This document shows, one piece after another, positions 35,248 through 45,369 of a stretch of 64,000 nt of DNA. A program made the position numbers and the translations under genes. The notes under the pieces were generated by a model that did not search any database, was not told the origin of the DNA, and saw nothing but the letters and a program-made list of their open reading frames with translations. How positions within the stretch are numbered: position 1 is the stretch's first letter; each line of letters starts with the position of its first letter. Origin of the DNA: CAWIHS01 sp963836005 (GTDB taxonomy: Bacteria > Pseudomonadota > Gammaproteobacteria > GRL18); contig CAWIHS010000005.1 in NCBI GenBank assembly GCA_963836005.1, positions 124,001-188,000 on the forward strand. The letters run 5' to 3'.

Positions 35248-36480
35248 TTATCTTGCCAGCCAGTATTCCAGATCCGGCACCAGCAGTTCAGGCTTTTTTT
35301 CTATAACTGCTTCCTGCTGGACAGATGGAGCTGTCTGGTCCGTTTTGACCGCTGCAGTGTCAGCTTGTTTTTGATCAACATTATCCAGGATCACGGGTTT
35401 AAAATCTCTTGGTGAAGCTGTTTCGTAAGTATATTGCCGAGTCGTTTCTATCTGCTGCAGGGTATCGCCTGAATTGATTTCTCTTAGCATCGCTGCCTGA
35501 TCTCCCTGGTCTAAGATTTTGTAGATCAGTCTGTCTTGCTGCAGCTGTATCAATGCAGCAGATTTAATACTGGCCAGGGAGACAAAGTAGTCTTGCAGAC
35601 GCTGATAGTCTTTAAAAGTGGCAACATTATTAATTTGTATCAATACCGCGTTCTTATCTCGGTCATCTTTCACCCAGGCAAATTGTCTGGCCAGCTGGTT
35701 GGCCAGCTGGTCGATACCTGCTGTGAGTGCTTTTTCCTGCTGTTCTGCCTGAGTTTTCCATTGATAAGTTTCACCCAGCATCATTAAATACCACTGAGAA
35801 ACCCACAAGCTGCCCGTTTCCTGATATAAGCTAACAGTCATGGTGGCCTGAGATTGATAACGTCTTGAAGCGGCCAGAATCGGCGCACTGAAGTTTCCCC
35901 AGATATCAGCTTCGCTGACACTTGATTGATCCTCAAGATCCATAAAAGGAAATACCAGTTTAATGCCTCTGTATTCAGCCTGCCGCTCGAGTGCCTGATA
36001 GATTTCAGGCGAATCATGCTGACTTAGCACAAGACGTTTGCCACCAGCTTCGCGTGATAACCAGACCAGAGTAGCAGGACGAATTTTACTCCAGACAGGT
36101 AGATAATTGTCTTTCAACAGTCTGTTTATGGTGTGTTCATCAAAACGAACCCAGAACCATTTCTCAGCTTGCGAACCCTGTTGATCCGTTTCATAACGAA
36201 ACAACTGCACTGACTTATCAGCATTGGCAAGTAAATTGTCATATCCAGGAAGTTGCTGAATATTTTCTTGCCCGCTCACCTTGATCAGCACATGAGTAAA
36301 AGCATCCCTGATCAACTGATGTTGCGGCAGTTCACTGGCAGCGCCGTCTGAGATTTTCTGTCTGGATTCATAAAGCCCCTCAACAGGGTCAGCACATGCA
36401 TCTTTAACTGGCAGTAAAGTGCTGATAGTCAGCACCAGTGCGCAAAGCAGCATGAATAGATTTCTTGCAGGCAATGTCAT
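35248..36480 (-). CDS. DUF2066 periplasmic protein
   Basis: A 410-residue secreted protein with a signal peptide (about 1-31, cleavage near DACA). The conserved DUF2066 block starts at about 37 (GLYESRQKISDG, then RDAFTHVLIKVSGQEN). Middle strands (VSLYQETGSLWVSQWYLMMLG) and a C-terminal linker rich in Gln/Lys/Pro follow. Function unknown. It is one of the conserved genes between purM and perM. Its stop lies 19 bases before the perM start. Confidence 0.85.
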   Translation of the reverse strand: MTLPARNLFMLLCALVLTISTLLPVKDACADPVEGLYESRQKISDGAASELPQHQLIRDAFTHVLIKVSGQENIQQLPGYDNLLANADKSVQLFRYETDQQGSQAEKWFWVRFDEHTINRLLKDNYLPVWSKIRPATLVWLSREAGGKRLVLSQHDSPEIYQALERQAEYRGIKLVFPFMDLEDQSSVSEADIWGNFSAPILAASRRYQSQATMTVSLYQETGSLWVSQWYLMMLGETYQWKTQAEQQEKALTAGIDQLANQLARQFAWVKDDRDKNAVLIQINNVATFKDYQRLQDYFVSLASIKSAALIQLQQDRLIYKILDQGDQAAMLREINSGDTLQQIETTRQYTYETASPRDFKPVILDNVDQKQADTAAVKTDQTAPSVQQEAVIEKKPELLVPDLEYWLAR

Positions 36481-36528
36481 AAAATTTTAAAAAAACAGCT
36501 TAAACAGTAGGAACTCAAAAAAAACAGA

Positions 36529-36651
36529 TTAACTTCCGGTCCATTTACTGAACACTCTGGACACCTTATCCTGGATGGCTCTTGCCCAGCCTGGCTGAGG
36601 CAGGTTCCATCCAATAAACATACCGATAAGCAAAATAATGAGGGTATACAT
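36529..36651 (-). CDS. Small membrane protein, 40 residues
   Basis: A short frame starting at the ATG at 36649-36651 encodes MYTLIILLIGMFIGWNLPQP, then a polar tail (RAIQDKVSRVFSKWTGS). One membrane segment is seen at 2-15. The frame is open further upstream to 36747, but that part has no signal or ribosome-binding site. The WNLPQP motif after the helix resembles small conserved proteins near DUF2066 in other gammaproteobacteria, as far as I recall. Low certainty of the start. Confidence 0.45.
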   Translation of the reverse strand: MYTLIILLIGMFIGWNLPQPGWARAIQDKVSRVFSKWTGS

Positions 36652-36828
36652 GACCGCTTGACTCCGACGAGTAGAATAGTGAGCTAAAAAGATCAATCCT
36701 ACCATATCCCTAGAGAATCTTACAATTAACCTCAGTAGGTAAGGCATAAAAAGGAAATAATTTGAACTTCACTCTATAATACATTTTTACATGTATAATA
36801 TCAGTTTTAAAAATTTGGAGTTTCCAAG

Positions 36829-37890
36829 GTGAGCCAGCCAGACAACCGTGAATCCAACGGTCAATCACTCAGTTATCGCGATGCCGGTGTGGATATCGAT
36901 GCAGGCAATTCTCTTGTAGAACGCATTAAACCCCTGACCAGATCAACCCTGAGACCAGGAGTCCTTGGTGGATTAGGTGGTTTTGGTGCACTGTTTGAAC
37001 TGCCGATGGAACGCTATAAAAACCCGGTTCTGGTTTCAGGCACGGATGGTGTCGGCACCAAATTAAAACTGGCTATGATGATGGGCAAACATGATACTAT
37101 CGGCATTGATCTGGTGGCCATGTGTGCCAATGATCTGATTGTTGCCGGAGCTGAACCGCTGTTTTTTCTCGATTATTATGCCACAGGAAAGCTGGATATT
37201 GATACCGCCAGTGATGTGATTAAAGGCATCGCTGAAGGCTGTATTCGCTCTGGCTGCGCCCTGACCGGCGGTGAAACCGCTGAAATGCCGGGAATGTATG
37301 AAGGTGAAGACTACGACCTGGCCGGTTTTTGTGTCGGTATTGTGGAAAAAGAGCAGATTATTGACGGCTCAAAAGTGCATGCCGGAGACTGTCTGCTCGG
37401 TCTGGCCTCCAGCGGCCCCCATTCCAATGGTTATTCGCTTATCCGTAAAGTCATTGAAGTCTCAAATGCGGATCTCAACAGTGAATTTGACGGCAGAACC
37501 CTGGGCGAGTGCCTGCTCGAACCGACGCGTATCTATGTAAAACCTTTGCTCGAACTGAATCAGACAGTTGAGATTCATTCTCTATGCCATGTAACCGGCG
37601 GCGGACTGCTGGAAAATCTGCCCAGAGTCATGCCTGAGCATACCAAAGCAAATATTGATCCCAGCCGTTGGTCAAGACCCGCAGTATTTGACTGGCTTGA
37701 GCAGCAGGGAAACATTACCAGCAGTGAAATGTACCGAACGTTTAACTGCGGAATAGGCATGGTGATCGTGGTGGCTGCCAAAGACAAACTCAAAGCCATT
37801 GAGCTACTGGAACAGAACGGCGAAGTCGTCTACCAGCTGGGGAATATTGAAAGCAGTGCCCAAAAGCAGCCACGGGTTGAAATTTGCTGA
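36829..37890 (+). CDS. purM: Phosphoribosylformylglycinamidine cyclo-ligase
   Basis: A 353-residue enzyme of purine synthesis that closes the imidazole ring to form AIR. The start is GTG at 36829 with GGAG eight bases upstream. Motifs are YRDAGVDIDAGN, PVLVSGTDGVGTKLKLA, DLVAMCANDLIVAGAEPLFF and GGETAEMPGMY, as in all PurM proteins. The length is standard (345 in E. coli). The purM-purN order matches E. coli, with DUF3108 downstream as in Pseudomonas. Confidence 0.97.
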   Translation: MSQPDNRESNGQSLSYRDAGVDIDAGNSLVERIKPLTRSTLRPGVLGGLGGFGALFELPMERYKNPVLVSGTDGVGTKLKLAMMMGKHDTIGIDLVAMCANDLIVAGAEPLFFLDYYATGKLDIDTASDVIKGIAEGCIRSGCALTGGETAEMPGMYEGEDYDLAGFCVGIVEKEQIIDGSKVHAGDCLLGLASSGPHSNGYSLIRKVIEVSNADLNSEFDGRTLGECLLEPTRIYVKPLLELNQTVEIHSLCHVTGGGLLENLPRVMPEHTKANIDPSRWSRPAVFDWLEQQGNITSSEMYRTFNCGIGMVIVVAAKDKLKAIELLEQNGEVVYQLGNIESSAQKQPRVEIC

Positions 37891-38058
37891 CAAATTACTG
37901 AAGCAGAAAAACAAACTGACTGCAGCAAAAACGATGAATTGACGTGTGTTCAAAAACACCTGTATTGCATGCTGTCTGAACAGGGGCCCATAAATCCCCT
38001 CCGCAAGTCCAGCATGTGCAGATTAACTGAGTATATTCCTTTAGATAATTTAATTTTT

Positions 38059-38700
38059 GTGACTACATCAAAGACCTCTCCCTTACCTATAGTTGTACTG
38101 GTGTCTGGTAACGGCAGTAATCTCCAGGCAATTATCGACGCAATTTCCAACGGTCGATTAAATGCAAGAATTTGTGCTGTTATCAGTAACATGGCTAATG
38201 CCTACAGTTTGCAGCGCGCTCATTCCGCCGGCATTCCCGGTATAGTGATTGAACATGATAAATTCCCGCAACGGGAAGCTTTTGATGAACAATTAAAGGC
38301 CTCTATAGAACAATACCGGCCTGGCTTGATCGTATTGGCCGGTTTTATGCGTATACTGACAGATAATTTTGTAAACTTTTACGCGGGCAAAATGATCAAC
38401 ATCCACCCTTCGCTGCTGCCCAGACACCGCGGCCTGCATACACACCGCAAGGCCCTTGAAGCCGGTGACGCTGAACATGGATTAAGTATCCATTATGTCA
38501 CTTCAGAACTGGATGGCGGCCCTGTAATTATGCAGGTCAAGGTACCTGTCTTAGCAGAGGACACGGAACAGACTCTGGCACAGCGTGTACTCATTCAGGA
38601 GCATATCGCCTACCCCAAAGTGATTCAGTGGATTGCTGACAAACGTCTGCAACTGGTTGCAGATCAAGTGATGCTCGATAACCGACCGGTTAAACTATAA
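38059..38700 (+). CDS. purN: Phosphoribosylglycinamide formyltransferase
   Basis: A 213-residue enzyme that formylates GAR using 10-formyltetrahydrofolate. I take the GTG at 38059 because it gives the usual length (212 in E. coli). An upstream ATG at 37939 would add 40 non-conserved residues. The core motifs are VLVSGNGSNLQAIIDAI, GFMRIL, INIHPSLLPRH and the late HYVTSELDGGPVI loop. It is 168 bases after purM. Confidence 0.94.
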   Translation: MTTSKTSPLPIVVLVSGNGSNLQAIIDAISNGRLNARICAVISNMANAYSLQRAHSAGIPGIVIEHDKFPQREAFDEQLKASIEQYRPGLIVLAGFMRILTDNFVNFYAGKMINIHPSLLPRHRGLHTHRKALEAGDAEHGLSIHYVTSELDGGPVIMQVKVPVLAEDTEQTLAQRVLIQEHIAYPKVIQWIADKRLQLVADQVMLDNRPVKL

Positions 38701-38780
38701 TCCTGAAGCAATCATTTAAATCGCAGGGTGGATCCACAGGTTTATACTTAAGCAAAAAGGTGTAAGGATAATCTAAATCA

Positions 38781-39587
38781 ATGAGCCCATTTAAGTGCTG
38801 TTTTTGGCCGCTGCTGTTACTGCCATCAATAATATATAGCTCGCTTGCCTATACACAGACTAGCCTGTCTGGACTGAAACATGATCGCTCAAAACAAGCG
38901 GTGATAAAACCTTTTATTGCCACCTATATGGTAGCCAGTATGGGTCTTGAAGGAATTAATATCACCAATTCTCTGAGCCTGAACAAGACTCATGATCAAG
39001 CCGGCAGTACAGCATATCATTTTAAATCTTACGCCATGTCGGTAGGATTGCTGGCATTTCAAAAAGATGAAACCCGAGATGAGCAAAGCCGGGGACTCAT
39101 TGAAAAAGATCTTATCAAACCTGAAAAGTACCATTTCCTGCAAATTCTGGACAAAGACATTCAACGCGACGTGAGTGTAACTTTCGACTGGAAAAGCAAA
39201 ACCGCGACCAATGATCATAAGCACCAGAACAGCCGCTGGACAATGTCCATCGCCGCAGAGACAATGGACAAACTATCTTATCAACTGGCACTGATGTTAA
39301 AACTGGCCAACAGGCCCGAGCCGCAATTTAGCTTTAAAATTGCGGATGGTGGGAAAGTCAAGGACTATCAATTTAAAATACTGGGCGAAGAGCGGGTCTA
39401 TACTTCATTAGGCAGTTATAAAGCGGTGAAAATAGAACATCAGCGTTATCAGAAAAATAAAACCATTACGCTCTGGTGTGCAGCAGAACTTAATTATCTG
39501 CCGGTAAAAATTGTCCAGCAAGAAAGCGGCATTCCGGATATCAGTTCAATTCTGATCTCCTACCAGGAAGGGCTGGCAGGACAATAA
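38781..39587 (+). CDS. DUF3108 periplasmic protein
   Basis: A 268-residue protein with a signal peptide (about 1-24). The mature chain is beta-rich with the DUF3108 pattern: an ATYMVASMGLEG-type opening, a central DKLSYQLALMLKLA helix and a closing RYQKNKTITLWCAAELNYLPVKI strand pair. The function is not established. It follows purN after 80 bases as in Pseudomonas. Confidence 0.82.
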   Translation: MSPFKCCFWPLLLLPSIIYSSLAYTQTSLSGLKHDRSKQAVIKPFIATYMVASMGLEGINITNSLSLNKTHDQAGSTAYHFKSYAMSVGLLAFQKDETRDEQSRGLIEKDLIKPEKYHFLQILDKDIQRDVSVTFDWKSKTATNDHKHQNSRWTMSIAAETMDKLSYQLALMLKLANRPEPQFSFKIADGGKVKDYQFKILGEERVYTSLGSYKAVKIEHQRYQKNKTITLWCAAELNYLPVKIVQQESGIPDISSILISYQEGLAGQ

Positions 39588-39689
39588 CACATGCTTATTT
39601 TGAATAGTTAGAAACCCCCTGGATTTATTGTATTCAGCACTGAGCGCTCTCGTTACGATGAACTGAGAGATGCAGAAGAAAGGTTTAAA

Positions 39690-41531
39690 ATGTCTAAAGT
39701 TAACCACTCACACATAACATTCGGCAACCTGTTAAAAAGTTCAGTTATATTGTCAAAGCAATTGTATCAGCAGATCATCATCTATTTCCTGCTGGTTTTT
39801 CTGCTGCAAATATTAATATCAGGTCCGTTGATCACCGCATTGTTAAATCTGATGCTAGCTTCCAGCGGAGATCATGCCATTGGTAATTTCGACATTGCCG
39901 TTTTTATGCTGTCACCTGCCGGATTGGGATTTCTGATCCTGGCCGGTATCACTAGCCTGTTCCTGTCCATGCTCGTTTTATCGGGATTAATGCTGCTGGC
40001 CGAATCAGCCATGCAGGGCGCCCCGCTGTCGCTGACACAAATGTTTCTCAGGCTCAAAAACAAGCTGACGCCAATTACCGGCCTTGCGGGTCTTGGCACA
40101 ATAATAATATTACTCATCCTCCTCCCCTCTGCAGGACTGCTATTGCTTGTCAAGAGCAGCTTGCTGGGACAGCATGATATCAATTACTATCTCACTCAAC
40201 GGCCGACTGAATTCAAACTGGCTGTTACACTGGCGATTATCATTCTGCTACCTGTCATGATTGCCATTATCAGCATTATCACCGCATTATATTTTTCCCT
40301 GCCCTATATCCTTTTTCAGGATCAAGGCCCAGTGGCCGCTTTCAGAAACAGTAGAAAGCTGTTGAAAGGTAAATATCGGCTGGTGTTGTCACTGCTTGCA
40401 CGTCTGCTGCTCATTCTGTTGCTGACCTCGCTGCTATTGCATGGAGTGATTTATCTTGCAAGCAGTCTGCTGATCCAGGTGACTGAATCTTCCATGAACC
40501 TGCTGCTGTTTTCCCTCGGACTCGGCCTTATGGCCAATTTCCTCATAGCAACGCTGCTCGTCTATCTGGCACAGTGTGCAATGGCTTTTTCCATTTTGCT
40601 GATCTGGCGCAGTGTTGAGGGTAAAGCCACCCGGCCGCAGGAATTCATCAAAGCTGTTTATATTAAGCACCGATTTCTTATTTATGCATTGTTGCTGAGC
40701 ATTCTGGGCGGCTCATTAGTGTTTGCCTATAGCCTGCTTAACACCCTGGAGATGGAAGATCAGGTGATTATTGCTGCTCATCGCGGCAGCTCCCTGAAAG
40801 CCCCGGAAAATCTTTTCAGCGCCGTCAAACAGGCGGCTGAAGATGGTGCTGATGCAGCTGAAATTGATGTACAGCGTACCTCCGACGGGGTCATTGTTCT
40901 GGCTCATGATCAGGATTTGATGCGCGTTGCAGGACAACCTCTGAAGATATCGCAGAATTCTTATCAAACGCTCAAACAATTCGATATCGGTGGCAGAGTT
41001 TCCAGCGAATTTGCAGGAGAAACCATTGTCAGCCTGGAAGATGTGGTCAAGTTTGTTAAAACTACCCCCATGCAGCTATTGATTGAATTGAAAAGTTATA
41101 ATGACGACGGACCCCGCCTGGCAACAGAGATCATCGAGCTGCTGGAGCGTCATGACATGAGTGATCAAATAATCATGATGTCACTGGTATATGCTGAAAT
41201 CAAATTTCTCAAACAAAATTATCCTGCGGTTAAGGCGGGCTTTCTAGCCTCTGCTGCGTTGGGCGATTTGACCCAGCTTGACGCGGATTTTCTGGCCGTC
41301 TCTCAGGGTATGCTGACTGACAGTATGATTGCCACCCTGCACTCAGCTGATAAAAAAATCTGTGTATGGACCATAGATGATAAACAGACCATGTCCATGC
41401 TCATTGACCGCGGGGTCGACTGTGTCATTACCAACACCCCGGAAAAACTGGTTGAAGTATTGCAGGAACGTCGTGAGTTAAGTAATGCCGAACGCCTGCT
41501 GCTGCGCAGTAAACACCTCTATAATTTATAA
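39690..41531 (+). CDS. Glycerophosphodiester phosphodiesterase fused to a membrane domain
   Basis: A 613-residue protein. Residues 1-355 hold about eight hydrophobic segments (the GDPD membrane domain). The C-terminal part (about 360-600) is a GDPD catalytic domain with AAHRGSSLKAPENLFSAV, AEIDVQRTSDGVIVLAHD (metal-binding Glu and Asp) and a later MQLLIELKSYND segment. It would cleave glycerophosphodiesters outside or at the membrane. The membrane fusion resembles the YqiK/GlpQ2 type described in several bacteria. Confidence 0.88.
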   Translation: MSKVNHSHITFGNLLKSSVILSKQLYQQIIIYFLLVFLLQILISGPLITALLNLMLASSGDHAIGNFDIAVFMLSPAGLGFLILAGITSLFLSMLVLSGLMLLAESAMQGAPLSLTQMFLRLKNKLTPITGLAGLGTIIILLILLPSAGLLLLVKSSLLGQHDINYYLTQRPTEFKLAVTLAIIILLPVMIAIISIITALYFSLPYILFQDQGPVAAFRNSRKLLKGKYRLVLSLLARLLLILLLTSLLLHGVIYLASSLLIQVTESSMNLLLFSLGLGLMANFLIATLLVYLAQCAMAFSILLIWRSVEGKATRPQEFIKAVYIKHRFLIYALLLSILGGSLVFAYSLLNTLEMEDQVIIAAHRGSSLKAPENLFSAVKQAAEDGADAAEIDVQRTSDGVIVLAHDQDLMRVAGQPLKISQNSYQTLKQFDIGGRVSSEFAGETIVSLEDVVKFVKTTPMQLLIELKSYNDDGPRLATEIIELLERHDMSDQIIMMSLVYAEIKFLKQNYPAVKAGFLASAALGDLTQLDADFLAVSQGMLTDSMIATLHSADKKICVWTIDDKQTMSMLIDRGVDCVITNTPEKLVEVLQERRELSNAERLLLRSKHLYNL

Positions 41532-41672
41532 TGTGTTTCGGCCTGTAACCAGGCATACCGTGGTCAGCCCCATAATAAGCAGCATAGACAGGCGCTGCTG
41601 AGGCAGAATAAACCGAGAATTTTCTGCTTGTCGACTTATTGACAAAGACAGCCTGATCCAGGCTGCCAGGAT

Positions 41673-43031
41673 CTAATGAGCAGACCTGATACAGACACTG
41701 AATTTTAAGTGGTGTACTTCCTGGTCGATATTTTCCCATTGCGTGGTCCTGAAACCGACATTGCCATACTGTCCGGCGTAATTTTCAGGCTCGTCGATAG
41801 CATTGAGATCATCATACAAATAGAGCCAGTAGCGGATAGGAAAACCCTCTGAAATATCCAGTTTTACAAAAAAATCACCATAACCACTGTGGACGGAAAA
41901 ATGATTATCAGAGTGGCTGTTAAACGCCTCTTTTTCAACCGACATAAAACCTTTAACCGGCAGTGGTGACAGACTCGCGGCTGATTCGATCAGCAACAGC
42001 GGGAGCTGCGGATCATTATTCCAGTCCATCGTTGTTATCGTTTCAAGATCATTAAAAAACAAACCGACATTTATCGGAATATCAATCGTAGTATCCATCA
42101 CAAAACCATCTGCAGAAATCACATAGTCAATATCCAGTGAGGGTGTCTTGAGCTTCCAGAAAACCCGAACTCTGTTTTTAGTGCGCCTGATGATCCTTAA
42201 CGGCCCCTGCTTGACGGCGGTTAATTCTGAAGTGTAATCATCCTGATCCCGCTCAAAGTCCAGGTAACCCAGAAATTCTCCCTTGTGGCGAATCTTCATC
42301 ATATCAGTGACATCCGCGCTCCAGTTATTATTTCCAGGCATTTTCCATTGAAAGGACTCAACCAGAAACGGCCTTGAAGGAGAAAAACCGATTTTAAATT
42401 CAGCTGCGCTCACAACGTCACTGACATTGTCATAGCTGATATAAGAATGTTGTGTTGCTGCAGGCTGTTGATGGTCTGAAATGACAGCATAAAGCCAGCT
42501 GGAGCTTCCTGATAAAGACTCTTTGATTTCAATTTCAACAAACTCATGCTGCTCAAAGAATGATGAATTTTCGGGTAATTGTTCTCCTCCATCAGCCGTT
42601 CTGAAAACCAGTTCATCATTTTCAGTAAACAATGGACGCATTATTGTTTCACTAAGCCTGTAACGGCCCTGACTATTTTTTTCGTCAATCTGAAAAACCA
42701 CCGTTGAGATGAAACTATCTGCATAACGAAATAAAGCAATGTCCTGTATCGGCGTACCGATAAGCGAGCTGATGCGCTCACCGTTGACGATAGATAGCTG
42801 CGCGGTATCAGGGCATTGGCTGTCAGGTATAAACTGTAGACTGGACAACTTGCCGGCATAAGATGAATTAATCCATATCAATAAACAGAGTAAGCCGGCC
42901 ATACTACTTTTGATGAATAAAGAGCTATTAAAAATAATGCTCATCACAGCTGAGCAGACATCACACACTGCTGTAATGATGCTCTTTTTGTCACAGTTTT
43001 TAACCCTGCAGGGATGTTTGCTGGTGTTCAT
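41673..43031 (-). CDS. Secreted beta-rich protein of unknown function
   Basis: A 452-residue frame. The first 43 residues look atypical, and an ATG at 42902 would give a clean signal peptide (MAGLLCLLIWINSSYA). The mature protein is beta-strand rich with repeated motifs such as FRTADGG, RIIRRTKNRVRVFWKLKTP and WLYLYDD, and few cysteines. The strand-heavy pattern resembles carbohydrate-binding or galactose-mutarotase-like folds, but no catalytic residues can be named. It is alone between the GDPD gene and a SnoaL-like gene. Confidence 0.55.
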   Translation of the reverse strand: MNTSKHPCRVKNCDKKSIITAVCDVCSAVMSIIFNSSLFIKSSMAGLLCLLIWINSSYAGKLSSLQFIPDSQCPDTAQLSIVNGERISSLIGTPIQDIALFRYADSFISTVVFQIDEKNSQGRYRLSETIMRPLFTENDELVFRTADGGEQLPENSSFFEQHEFVEIEIKESLSGSSSWLYAVISDHQQPAATQHSYISYDNVSDVVSAAEFKIGFSPSRPFLVESFQWKMPGNNNWSADVTDMMKIRHKGEFLGYLDFERDQDDYTSELTAVKQGPLRIIRRTKNRVRVFWKLKTPSLDIDYVISADGFVMDTTIDIPINVGLFFNDLETITTMDWNNDPQLPLLLIESAASLSPLPVKGFMSVEKEAFNSHSDNHFSVHSGYGDFFVKLDISEGFPIRYWLYLYDDLNAIDEPENYAGQYGNVGFRTTQWENIDQEVHHLKFSVCIRSAH

Positions 43032-43174
43032 ATTAAATAGTGTCTATACTTTTAAAAGGTCATAAATTTAGCCGGAACCTCTGCTGAATTTCATTGACTG
43101 ATACCAGTTTGCCTGCTTATACAGCCTGTGCTGCTAATCCTGCAACTAAATCCTGCAACTAGATAGATACTTTA

Positions 43175-43549
43175 ATGATTCAATCAGTGTCTGATCCTCT
43201 ACAAGTCGTGGATAATTACCTCGATGCATTAGCTGACAGGGATTTTGAACGTTTAAGATCCTGCCTGTCTGATACTTTTACCTATAATGGACCGACTGCA
43301 CGGTTTGAAAATCCTGAAGATTTTTTATCATCGATCTGGGCCGTAGGCCAGATCCTGAACAAAATTGAACGCAGAAAAACCTTTGTCGATGGTCCCGATG
43401 TTTGCAGCATTATAAATTTTTATGTGCAATGGGATGATCCAAAAACTATTTCAGTGGCGCAATGGGCAGTTGTAAAGAAAGGTAAAATCGACTCCATAGA
43501 AGTTTTTTTTGATGCCACAGAATATACAGCAATGTTTATTAAGGAGTAG
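43175..43549 (+). CDS. SnoaL/NTF2-like protein
   Basis: A 124-residue protein with the NTF2-like cone fold pattern. A helix with VVDNYLDALADRDFERLRSCLSD is followed by strands (FTYNGPTARFENPEDFLSSI, VCSIINFYVQWDD, SIEVFFDATEY). Members include ketosteroid isomerases and many small unknown enzymes. No conserved catalytic residues are clear. Confidence 0.7.
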   Translation: MIQSVSDPLQVVDNYLDALADRDFERLRSCLSDTFTYNGPTARFENPEDFLSSIWAVGQILNKIERRKTFVDGPDVCSIINFYVQWDDPKTISVAQWAVVKKGKIDSIEVFFDATEYTAMFIKE

Positions 43550-43594
43550 GAAAGATGCACACTGCTATGATCTAACTAACCAGCCTCGAACTCA

Positions 43595-44161
43595 CTATGC
43601 ACGAGGCGTTACCACCCCTGTCTGCCCCTGATATTTCCCGCCTCTGTCCTTATAGGAGACATCACACACCTCGTCCGATTCAAAAAAAAGCATTTGAGCG
43701 ACCCCTTCATTGGCGTATATTTTCGCAGGCAAAGGAGTGGTATTGGAAAATTCCAGGGTAACATGCCCTTCCCATTCTGGTTCCAGAGGGGTGACGTTCA
43801 CAATAATGCCGCAACGAGCATAGGTAGATTTACCCAGGCAGATGGTCAACACCTTACGAGGAATGCGGAAATATTCAACTGTCCGGGCCAGAGCAAACGA
43901 GTTAGGCGGAATGATACAGACATCAGATTCGACATCTACAAAACTATCGTTATCAAAATTTTTGGGATCAACGATAGCCGAATTAATATTGGTAAAAATT
44001 TTAAATTCCCGCGAGCAGCGCACGTCATAGCCATAGCTGGAAGTTCCATAAGAGATCAGGCGCTGAGCATCCCTGCTTCTTACCTGGTTATACTCAAAGG
44101 GTTCAATCATACCTTCATTTTCCGCCATGGAACGGATCCAGTGATCTGATTTAATACTCAT
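43595..44161 (-). CDS. dcd: dCTP deaminase
   Basis: A 188-residue enzyme that converts dCTP to dUTP. Motifs are MSIKSDHWIRSMAENEGMIEPF at the N-terminus, SSYGYDVRC, IPPNSFALARTVEYFRIPR, the GKSTYARCG trimer loop and TPLEPEWEGHVTLEFSNTTPLP. The length is near E. coli (193). It lies downstream of apbC on the same strand, separated by a terminator. Confidence 0.95.
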   Translation of the reverse strand: MSIKSDHWIRSMAENEGMIEPFEYNQVRSRDAQRLISYGTSSYGYDVRCSREFKIFTNINSAIVDPKNFDNDSFVDVESDVCIIPPNSFALARTVEYFRIPRKVLTICLGKSTYARCGIIVNVTPLEPEWEGHVTLEFSNTTPLPAKIYANEGVAQMLFFESDEVCDVSYKDRGGKYQGQTGVVTPRA

Positions 44162-44232
44162 TTAGAAGTGACTCTGGGTTATAGAAATAAACTTGTTTAT
44201 TATCACTGTGATACAGGATAAATACAAGACAC

Positions 44233-44259
44233 AAAAAAACCGGCTTAAAGCCGGTTTTT
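44233..44259 (-). terminator. Rho-independent terminator of apbC
   Basis: Read on the minus strand: AAACCGGC with its complement around a short loop, then a run of seven T. It begins 19 bases after the apbC stop. Confidence 0.8.
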
Positions 44260-44277
44260 CTTTAGCGGATCCCCTGC

Positions 44278-45369
44278 CTAGTCATTCTTGATGACAATTT
44301 TAGGGAATTTATTGGTGTAATCCCGAGCCTTGAGCGCCAGTTTCGCCGCCACTTTACGTGCGATATCCCGGTAGATTTCACTAATGCGGCTGTCCGGCTC
44401 AGAAAAAACAGTCGGTTTGCCGTCATCCGCCAGCTGACGGATACTCATATCCAGCGGCAAAGCACCGAGGAAAGCAACGTCTTCTTCATCAGACATGCGC
44501 TGACCTCCGCCTTCACCAAAGATCCGTTCTTCATGGCCGCAATTACTGCAAATATGAATGGACATATTTTCTACCACACCCAGAACAGGTACGTTCACCT
44601 TATCAAACATCTTCAGACCCTTGCGTGCGTCCAGAAGCGCAATATCCTGTGGCGTGGTAACAATGACCGCACCGCTGACAGGGATCTTCTGCGCCAGTGT
44701 CAACTGTATATCACCGGTTCCCGGCGGTAAGTCAACAACCAGGTAATCAACATCTTTCCATTTGGTATCCTTGAACAATTGTTCCAGGGCCTGAGTAACC
44801 ATTGGACCCCGCCAGATCATGGGTGTTTCTTCATCGATCAGAAATCCGATAGACATGGTCTGAATACCATAATTAAGCATGGGCTCCAGAGATTGTCCGT
44901 CAGCCGATTCAGGCTTTCCGCTTATGCCCAGCATTCTAGGTATACTGGGTCCATAAATATCTGCATCAAGCACGGCAACCCGAGCACCTTCAGAAGCAAG
45001 AGCTAATGCAAGATTGACGGTAGTGGTGGATTTACCAACCCCTCCCTTACCGGAAGCCACTGCAATAATATTTTTTACACCCTGTATTGGCTGTACACCC
45101 TTTTGAACAGCATGAACCACAATCTTGCTGTCCAGGTTTATCTGCACCTCATCAATACCTTCAACGCCTTTCAGCAGTTCAGTCAGGGTATCAGTTAACT
45201 GCTGCTGATAGCCCTTGTGAGGAAAACCCAGTTCAATCTCAACAATCGCTTTTGTGCCTTCAATTTGTATATTTTTTACTACATGAGAACTGACCAGATC
45301 ACTTTCCAGATAAGGATCAACAAATTCTTTCAGTTTAGCTTCAACTTGCTCTACAGTCGCAATAGACAT
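44278..45369 (-). CDS. apbC: Iron-sulfur cluster carrier protein ApbC/Mrp
   Basis: A 363-residue P-loop ATPase that binds and transfers [4Fe-4S] clusters. An N-terminal MIP18/DUF59-type domain (1-90) is followed by the Walker A motif IIAVASGKGGVGKSTTTVNL (about 103-122) and DADIYGPSIPRMLG. The DLPPGTGDIQL and CSNCGH segments complete it; the two cysteines of CxxC bind the cluster. It is divergent from metG, as in E. coli. Confidence 0.95.
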   Translation of the reverse strand: MSIATVEQVEAKLKEFVDPYLESDLVSSHVVKNIQIEGTKAIVEIELGFPHKGYQQQLTDTLTELLKGVEGIDEVQINLDSKIVVHAVQKGVQPIQGVKNIIAVASGKGGVGKSTTTVNLALALASEGARVAVLDADIYGPSIPRMLGISGKPESADGQSLEPMLNYGIQTMSIGFLIDEETPMIWRGPMVTQALEQLFKDTKWKDVDYLVVDLPPGTGDIQLTLAQKIPVSGAVIVTTPQDIALLDARKGLKMFDKVNVPVLGVVENMSIHICSNCGHEERIFGEGGGQRMSDEEDVAFLGALPLDMSIRQLADDGKPTVFSEPDSRISEIYRDIARKVAAKLALKARDYTNKFPKIVIKND

